64,000 bases of DNA from an uncultured Bacteroidales bacterium (lineage in GTDB: Bacteria > Bacteroidota > Bacteroidia > Bacteroidales > Paludibacteraceae): NCBI GenBank assembly GCA_946414805.1, contig CAMKPZ010000006.1, positions 62,001 through 126,000 of the forward strand, given 5' to 3'. Position numbers and translations under genes: made by a program. Every line of letters begins with the position of its first letter. The stretch's first letter is position 1. Below are positions 58,713-64,000 of the stretch, in pieces. The notes beneath the pieces are model-generated. The model had not been told where the DNA came from. It ran no database searches and was given only the letters and a program-made list of their open reading frames with translations.

Positions 58713-60572
58713 CTACCACTCCTTTTGACGGAAGAGACCGCCAAGAAGTGATACCAAAAGGTAAACCGGATAAACAATCTCCAACAGCAGAGCCACATAC
58801 CACTTGGTGCGTGGCTTTTGTGTGGACGGTGATTGATGATTGGTGATTGGTGATTGGTAATTGGAGATTTCTCTTTTGCGGATAAGACCGTACTCTATCG
58901 GGAATTTGATGAGGAGGACGAGCGGGCAGAGGAGCTGAAGGATGTTGGCTGTCACAACCAGTGCGCCGCAGCGCAGAATATCTTTGTCTGTGTATTTAGG
59001 AGCCTTTCCCGCCCAACGCATCCGCTGACGGAAGAATGCCCGCCAACCGGCAACAGGCCGCACCACAGCCGTATAGTCCGGTTTGTCAATGACCGCTATC
59101 TGCATGCCGCGGCGTTTCATTGCCTCCAACAGGAACATATCATCGCCGCTCGGGATCTCCGGATGCAGTTCGTTCTCGCATTCCAGCCATGCCTCGCGCC
59201 GCACAATCAGATTGGCACCCGAGCACATTGCCGCACGGCCTTTCTTCGCCGTCCGCATGGTCAGTTCCTGAATAGCCGCATACTCGGCTGTCTGTAGAGA
59301 CTCCAACAAAGTAGGCCGCTCATGCCCGCTCTCCATCCGCAGGGGCAGAATAACCAGATCGGCGTCCCCTGATATCTCCTTCGGGAATTGTTCTTTGCCT
59401 CCCCGTACATGGACAGCCTCCGGCAGTATGACATCGTCGTCGTGCATCCAGATATACTCCGTCTTGGCGGCATGAATGAGTTTGGAGAGGGCATGTTTTT
59501 TGCCCAAATTGTCATCATTCACGCCCCTGATCGGGGTAATATGGGTAATTGTCAGGCAAGTCTCGTCAGGCTTGACCGTCGGTTGACCGTCGGTTGACCG
59601 TCGGGATTCACTGCACACTTGCTTGAAATTCTCCAAGAAATCCGGATAGCTCTTTGCGATGATCGTTTGCAGTCCGTTCCATTCCTCGGTGTCCGGCTTC
59701 GGGTGTATGAACCCGGCAACTATCAGCGCCATCGCCATACGATGATCGTTCTGCACCTCATGAAGCCGTACTGCCCTCAGGCGGTTGGACTCCTTGTATT
59801 TCAACCTTGCCACGCCTGTTGCGTGCAGAGGAAGCCCCAAGCGCTCACATGTGTAGGCTATACCGGGATAGAGATCCGGAATATTCTCAAAATCAATGGT
59901 TACCGGCCTGTCTTTGATCGGAATAGCGGATTTGTAGATCTTCGCCCCTTCTGAGGTATAGGAGGTGACGACGCCGAAATACTGGCCATATATCTCTGCC
60001 ACCATCTTGTCTCCCTGCAGTGTCTCGCGCGTCAACCCTTCGAGCATCAGTTCTCCACCATGGATCGCCACATACTCATACCAGAAAGCTGCGGAAGACC
60101 AATCGCGTTCAAGCAGCGTACCTTTCTCCGAATCTCCCTCGGAGGGGGAGAGATAGGCGTCCCGGATACGACGGCTCATCGTGATATAAGGCGATTCTTT
60201 CTCCTGTACCTGGATCTGTTCGCCATGCAGGATACGTGCAGAAGTGGTTTGGGTCGTCGGTTTGCCGTCCCGCTCCATTAGACGCGGATCACCCGTCAGC
60301 GTGACAGGAGCGTCCGGATAGCATTTCTCCAAATGCACTTGCAGGAACCGCAGAGCCGTACCGCTGTTCTTGAGGTTTAACACCAGAGGGGTTTGGGGCT
60401 GCGCCCCGTTTGAGAGTTTGAGGGTTTGAAGTTGCTCCAAGGCATCGTGGAGAACGATCACATCATCCGGCATATCCGCAGAGACCCGCATGAGCGGATC
60501 TCCATGGATAGCCTGCAACAGAAGAAGCCTGTTCGCTATACTCTTTGATATCGGCAGGGCTATTTTGTACAT
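58713..60572 (-). CDS. Shortened EPSP synthase fused to a glycosyltransferase
   Basis: A 619-aa protein. Residues 1-318 are AroA-like: LPISKSIANR (Lys10, Arg15), KNSGTALRF, ERDWSSAAFWY, DFENIPD (catalytic Asp227), KYKESNR and NDHRMAM. The stretch after TGDPRLMER is only about 25 residues, where I expect about 90-100 with the SSQ motif. Residues 321-334 are an iterated repeat (GACCGTCGGTT). From 337 a family 2 glycosyltransferase starts at ITPIRGVNDDNLGKKHAL, already near its middle, with the DDD (378-380), SGDDMF and RQRMRW motifs and two C-terminal helices. Both halves look damaged. A second repeat lies at 568-583. The start codon lies in a GTACATT repeat. Confidence 0.75.
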   Translation of the reverse strand: MYKIALPISKSIANRLLLLQAIHGDPLMRVSADMPDDVIVLHDALEQLQTLKLSNGAQPQTPLVLNLKNSGTALRFLQVHLEKCYPDAPVTLTGDPRLMERDGKPTTQTTSARILHGEQIQVQEKESPYITMSRRIRDAYLSPSEGDSEKGTLLERDWSSAAFWYEYVAIHGGELMLEGLTRETLQGDKMVAEIYGQYFGVVTSYTSEGAKIYKSAIPIKDRPVTIDFENIPDLYPGIAYTCERLGLPLHATGVARLKYKESNRLRAVRLHEVQNDHRMAMALIVAGFIHPKPDTEEWNGLQTIIAKSYPDFLENFKQVCSESRRSTDGQPTVKPDETCLTITHITPIRGVNDDNLGKKHALSKLIHAAKTEYIWMHDDDVILPEAVHVRGGKEQFPKEISGDADLVILPLRMESGHERPTLLESLQTAEYAAIQELTMRTAKKGRAAMCSGANLIVRREAWLECENELHPEIPSGDDMFLLEAMKRRGMQIAVIDKPDYTAVVRPVAGWRAFFRQRMRWAGKAPKYTDKDILRCGALVVTANILQLLCPLVLLIKFPIEYGLIRKREISNYQSPITNHQSPSTQKPRTKWYVALLLEIVYPVYLLVSLLGGLFRQKEW

Positions 60573-60593
60573 TGTACATTGTCCCTTTGTACA

Positions 60594-62627
60594 TTAATTG
60601 ACATCCGGCAGCGGACTGTAGTCGTGGCTGTAACGCAGGTGTTGCTCCGTATAACCTTCCGTGAAATCGATCTTCACATCCGTGATCTCTCCGTCGGCAT
60701 TACGCACCGCCGTATAAACAGGGTTCACAAATCCCTTGTAAGGAGCCAGATGCAATTTCTCGTAACGTGCGAGAATCTCGCGATGCAACTCCGGATCCAC
60801 CTTCACTGCATATTTCTCCACGATCTCTTTCGCAGCCGCATAATCGCCTTCCGAAGTGATGCGTTGGATCTCTGCCAACAGTTCGCCGTACAGCCGGCGC
60901 AGACCGTCATAATCATTCACGCGCAGGTAATGTTTGCCTTCACGCTCGATGATCTCTACCTCCGGAGCCTCAGCCGTCACGTTCGCCAACACCCAGTTAG
61001 CGATCAACTGGCGGTTACGCATATGCGCTTCCTCTACATCCTTGCCCGGCTCGATACGCACCAACTGCGTCATGGCGCCGTTCATCATCTGCTGGTAATA
61101 ACCGGCCTTGAAGGCTTCCCCGTTCGGCAGCAAGCCTAACTCCACCAGTTTCGGATCCGCCAGATAGTACAAGCCGAAGAGGTCCGCACGCGCTTCTTCG
61201 ATCGTCGAAGCATGTTCCTTGAGCGCATCTTTGGTCACACCCGGCAGCAGTTTGCCGCTTCCGTGCCCCACGCACTCATGGAGATCGGTATGCAGATCGC
61301 CGCACACAGCGCCGTACTGCTCATAAAGAGCACGGGTCTCTTCGTCGATCATGAATTCTTCGTTGAACCCGTTGCCTTTCGCCGCCTCGTTATAGGCATG
61401 CACCAGATTATCGATGGTTACGGACTTCGATCCGTACTCCTTACGGATCCAGTTGGCGTTCGGCAGGTTGATTCCGATCGGCGTGGAAGGATAGCAACTA
61501 CCGGCCAGCACTGCCGCCGTAATCACTTTGGCACTCACGCCTTTCACCTCTTCTTTCTTGTATCTGGGGTCGGTTGTAGAGTGGTCCTCAAACCATTGCG
61601 CGTTCTCGGAGATGAGTTGGGTACGTTTGGTCGCCTTCAGGTCCTTGAAGTTCACCATCGCCTCCCATGTACCGGTGATACCCAGCGGGTCGGTATAGGT
61701 CTCCGTGAAACCGTTCACATAATCCACACGGCTGTCGAGATCACGCACCCACGCGATACAATATTCATTGAAAGTCTGCAGATCGCCCGTCTCGTTGAAC
61801 TCGATCATCTTCTCAATCACTGCGCGCTGTGCATCGTTCTCTGCGTACTTGAGTGCCTCGCGGAGCCAGTAAACGATCTTCTCCAGCGCCTCGCCGTACA
61901 AACCGCCCACTTTATATACGCGCTCCTCGATCTCGCCGGCTTCGTTCTTCACCAACTGGCTGTTCAGACCGATCCATTTCGGCTCCGGACTATTGTCCTT
62001 ATGCGCCGCATACCAGGCTTCCGCCTCCGCCTGCGTCACACCTTCGCCGTAATAATTGCCTGCCGAACAAGCCACCAGATCCACTCCGTCCTGAGCGGTC
62101 ATACGTTTGGTCATCACCTCGGGATCGAACATCACCGGCAGGATTGCCGGGTCGTACGTCACGCCGGCTTGCTCACAAGCGTTAACAAACCATTCCTGCG
62201 TGAACTCCGGCAGAAACTTGTCCTCGCTGTAATGATGGTGAATACCGTTGGAGAACCACACGCGTTTGAGATACTTCTCAAATACCGTCCAATCTTGGTC
62301 GGTACATTGTACTTTGTCCCTTTGTACATAGAGCGCTTCCAGCGCTCGGCGGATGCGGAGGTTGTAGCGTCCGTTTTGGTCGTAGAAGATGTCGCGTCCC
62401 CAGAGGGCCGCCTCGGAGAGGCAGTAAACGAGCTGCTTCTGCTGCAAGCTCAACGAATCGAACTCCGGCACATCGTACCGAAGGATTTCAAGGTCATAAA
62501 ACTTATCCACGTGATATTGGAAGGAAGTTGTTTCTTTCGGCCGGCAAGCGGTGAATAGAAGTGACAAAGTGACCATGTACAATGTACAAAGGACTTTCGT
62601 CACGGAGTTAAACATGTTCTTTCTCAT
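60594..62627 (-). CDS. Dipeptidyl-peptidase III-like lipoprotein (M49)
   Basis: A 677-aa protein with zinc motifs HECVGH (His450, Glu451, His455) and EEARAD (Glu477-Asp482), the M49 hallmark. Lipobox LFTAC near residue 28 indicates a lipoprotein. It removes dipeptides from peptide N-termini. ATG 62627 lies behind the promoter (62652-62659); a longer frame reads through it. The signal peptide (CTLYMVTLSL) is partly encoded by a GTACATTGTACA-type repeat, which occurs again at 62298-62326. Confidence 0.9.
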   Translation of the reverse strand: MRKNMFNSVTKVLCTLYMVTLSLLFTACRPKETTSFQYHVDKFYDLEILRYDVPEFDSLSLQQKQLVYCLSEAALWGRDIFYDQNGRYNLRIRRALEALYVQRDKVQCTDQDWTVFEKYLKRVWFSNGIHHHYSEDKFLPEFTQEWFVNACEQAGVTYDPAILPVMFDPEVMTKRMTAQDGVDLVACSAGNYYGEGVTQAEAEAWYAAHKDNSPEPKWIGLNSQLVKNEAGEIEERVYKVGGLYGEALEKIVYWLREALKYAENDAQRAVIEKMIEFNETGDLQTFNEYCIAWVRDLDSRVDYVNGFTETYTDPLGITGTWEAMVNFKDLKATKRTQLISENAQWFEDHSTTDPRYKKEEVKGVSAKVITAAVLAGSCYPSTPIGINLPNANWIRKEYGSKSVTIDNLVHAYNEAAKGNGFNEEFMIDEETRALYEQYGAVCGDLHTDLHECVGHGSGKLLPGVTKDALKEHASTIEEARADLFGLYYLADPKLVELGLLPNGEAFKAGYYQQMMNGAMTQLVRIEPGKDVEEAHMRNRQLIANWVLANVTAEAPEVEIIEREGKHYLRVNDYDGLRRLYGELLAEIQRITSEGDYAAAKEIVEKYAVKVDPELHREILARYEKLHLAPYKGFVNPVYTAVRNADGEITDVKIDFTEGYTEQHLRYSHDYSPLPDVN

Positions 62628-62651
62628 CTGTTCATGATTACAAATTGCGTG

Positions 62652-62731
62652 CAAAGGTACGCATTTTTTCGCACATACGCAAATTATTTTGCCATAATTC
62701 TTGCGTATGTCAAAAAATTGTAGTACTTTTG
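62652..62731. promoter_or_regulatory. Divergent promoters
   Basis: Minus TACCTTTG (62652-62659) for DPP III. Plus TTG at 62701 then TACTTTTG (62724-62731) for the 31-aa frame and whatever follows. Confidence 0.7.
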
Positions 62732-62756
62732 CAGGCAGAATTGAAATAACAATATT

Positions 62757-62852
62757 ATGAAACAGGTTCACACGATGTTAGACTTGGACTTGCCGAAGGA
62801 GAGCAATCTGCCGGAAGAAAAGAGTCTGCATTTTCACTATGAATTATTGTAA
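62757..62852 (+). CDS. Possible 31-aa peptide
   Basis: ATG 62757 follows the promoter by 25 nt; the frame reads MKQVHTMLDLDLPKESNLPE... to TAA 62850-62852. It is acidic and has no signal. It may be a leader peptide for the structured region below, or a gene remnant. Confidence 0.4.
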   Translation: MKQVHTMLDLDLPKESNLPEEKSLHFHYELL

Positions 62853-62977
62853 CCCCTATGCAATACACTAAATAATAATCAATACACATAGTAAAAAAAA
62901 CGCCTATGGCATAAAACGAAACCAACCCGCGTAGTCGCTACGCAAGGCATATAAATATAGCGTAATAAGCCAAGTCT

Positions 62978-63119
62978 TGATGCTTTGAAACCCTAGACAA
63001 GTTACAAAGAACATCAATTGTGATTCAAGTACGGTTTTATGTGCGCTCACGTTTTCAGCGTGAGTTTTCCGTGCATAAGTTTGAATCACAAAAGGTAAGT
63101 CTAGGACCTCAAAGCATCA
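62978..63119 (+). ncRNA. Candidate structured RNA element
   Basis: Nested pairing: TGATGCTTTGAAACCCTAGA (from 62978) with the matching arm ending at 63119 (18 of 21 positions pair); TTGTGATTCAA (63018-63028) with TTGAATCACAA (63081-63091), perfect; TATGTGCG (63038-63045) with CGTGCATA (63070-63077), eight pairs including two G-U; CTCACG (63046-63051) with CGTGAG (63059-63064). G-U pairs favour an RNA read on the plus strand. Smaller hairpins flank it: GCGTAG-tcg-CTACGC (62930-62944), GAAAGC-gcac-GCTTTC (63132-63147). No named family recognised. No gene is seen elsewhere in 62853-63259. Confidence 0.6.
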
Positions 63120-63259
63120 AATGGAAGCAGCGAAAGCGCACGCTTTCTTTATGTATTCTCGTTAAGATTTAAGTAAAAGCTATCTATAAAACAAAACTAT
63201 AAAACAACCAATTAACGTGGCGCAAGCCACCATTATTAACAATTAAAAACAAAAACATT

Positions 63260-64000
63260 ATGAGAAAAGTAAAATTACTTACTCTATTGGCGGCACTCGT
63301 CTGTGCCACAACAATGTGGGCGGCGACAGAGTTTGCTTACTGCTATGATTGCCAGCGTTCCCCCGCTTATCCGACACTAAATCAGACATGTCGGTTATCC
63401 GGATTTAGAAATCCCTATGTAGGAAACGGCGCCCTGGCAGGTCCGTGGAAATTGGAATTTGTCGGTTATTACGATCCGGATAATGATATGTATCATGTAT
63501 CTAACCCTGTCGATGGAACTTGTAGGTATTACTTCTCCGATTGGTCTACCAAAACTGAAGAAGAGCAAAATGAGCTTAAGAGAACCATTAAAGTGTATGC
63601 ACTCTATCAGAAGCAAGACGATGTATGGACACTTGCTGCAAGAAATAGTAATTATGGATACGGAGTCGTTGTTGCAGATAACCCGAGTACCAACACAGCT
63701 TTGTTTATTTCCGGACAAGGCAGTAACGGGTGTTTTCTTACGGATGTGTTATATAGTAATGAAGATAGTTACAACATGGATGTAACTGAAGATCTTTCGC
63801 ACTCGATTCCCGCTACTCCTGCCGTTACCGGCAAGCTGACGGGTGCTTTCTCTGTCAGTGCAGACAAGCAGGTCTATTTCTCGCAGGGTAACTTGCAGTA
63901 CCAAGCCAGCACTAACACGTGGCGTTTTGCGGAGCACCAGTACGACTTTATTGGCGATGCTGCCGGCAACAATACGGAATCCGGTCGTAATACGCAGTCT
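63260..64000 (+). CDS. Secreted repeat-domain protein (3'-truncated by the window)
   Basis: 247 codons, open at the right edge. Signal peptide ends near MWA-ATEF. Residues 20-195 are unrecognised, with several Cys (CYDCQ, CRLSG). From about 200 comes GAFSVSADKQVYFSQGNLQY then WRFAEHQYDFIG, the start of a domain very common in gut Bacteroidales surface proteins. Function unknown. Confidence 0.75.
   Translation, partial: MRKVKLLTLLAALVCATTMWAATEFAYCYDCQRSPAYPTLNQTCRLSGFRNPYVGNGALAGPWKLEFVGYYDPDNDMYHVSNPVDGTCRYYFSDWSTKTEEEQNELKRTIKVYALYQKQDDVWTLAARNSNYGYGVVVADNPSTNTALFISGQGSNGCFLTDVLYSNEDSYNMDVTEDLSHSIPATPAVTGKLTGAFSVSADKQVYFSQGNLQYQASTNTWRFAEHQYDFIGDAAGNNTESGRNTQS

Noticed and set aside
62978..63147. 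Confident retron call
   Set aside because: The arms and hairpins are suggestive, but no reverse transcriptase or effector is visible in the window.

Overview
The window is one contiguous piece of a Bacteroidales chromosome (phylum Bacteroidota), probably from an uncultured gut or rumen lineage. Evidence seen here: nearly every transcription unit is preceded by the Bacteroidota promoter (TTTG about 20 nt upstream of TAnnTTTG), Shine-Dalgarno sequences are mostly absent, the tmRNA tag ends YALAA, and the gene content is typical (BamA next to two OmpH/Skp proteins, UppS and a DUF6089-like barrel; RseC-RnfBCDGEA; DUF4954; Mpi-type invertase; outer-membrane beta-barrel family receptor; C-terminal sorting-like tails on secreted proteins). 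The species cannot be named from sequence alone.

Layout. 1-8.3 kb is an AT-rich accessory region: secreted proteins with sorting-like tails, a papain-family protease, an N-terminally cut Rhs-core protein followed by a lipoprotein (candidate toxin and immunity), gene remnants, and a duplicated lipoprotein locus with a clean 495-bp in-frame deletion. 8.3-14 kb is an island with an AAA/DUF4143 ATPase, a VapE-like P-loop protein, a very long inverted repeat, an array of five CCGGCAT-N3-ATGCCGG hairpins, four related small basic proteins and a smalltalk-like lipopeptide. From 14 kb onward the content is mainly housekeeping: ExbB-ExbD-ExbD energy transduction; tatD, queA, rlmL-like; murF, an MFS carrier, the BamA/OmpH/UppS envelope cluster; radA, rnz-like, DUF4954, dnaN, murI; a receptor; sufB with tRNA-Cys; an exonuclease, rlmI-like and nucleosidase-like cluster; a serine invertase; tRNA-fMet with an EEP nuclease; Zn-peptidase/Fur/GNAT; tmRNA and tRNA-Ala; trxB-lolA-ftsK; the Rnf operon; an AroA-glycosyltransferase fusion; DPP III; and a structured RNA candidate before a truncated secreted protein.

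The most unusual property is structural. Short iterated repeats (units of roughly 7-13 nt, many unrelated families) lie between genes and also in frame inside many core genes (rlmL, trxB, murF, radA, murI, sufB, rlmI, queA, ftsK, rnfG, aroA), even forming parts of signal peptides. They resemble the short tandemly repeated repetitive (STRR) sequences of cyanobacteria in behaviour. Several gene lesions coincide with them: a 138-aa RnfB with no ferredoxin domains, and a shortened AroA fused to a decapitated glycosyltransferase.

A second pattern: three tRNA genes (Ser-TGA, Ala-CGC, Ser-GGA) are followed by blocks that repeat the tRNA 3' end, with hairpins whose stems differ in sequence but keep pairing. 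Related GGGGwCCCC-type hairpins recur elsewhere. These may be a small tRNA-end-associated mobile repeat family. I could not run searches, so family names rest on motif recognition.
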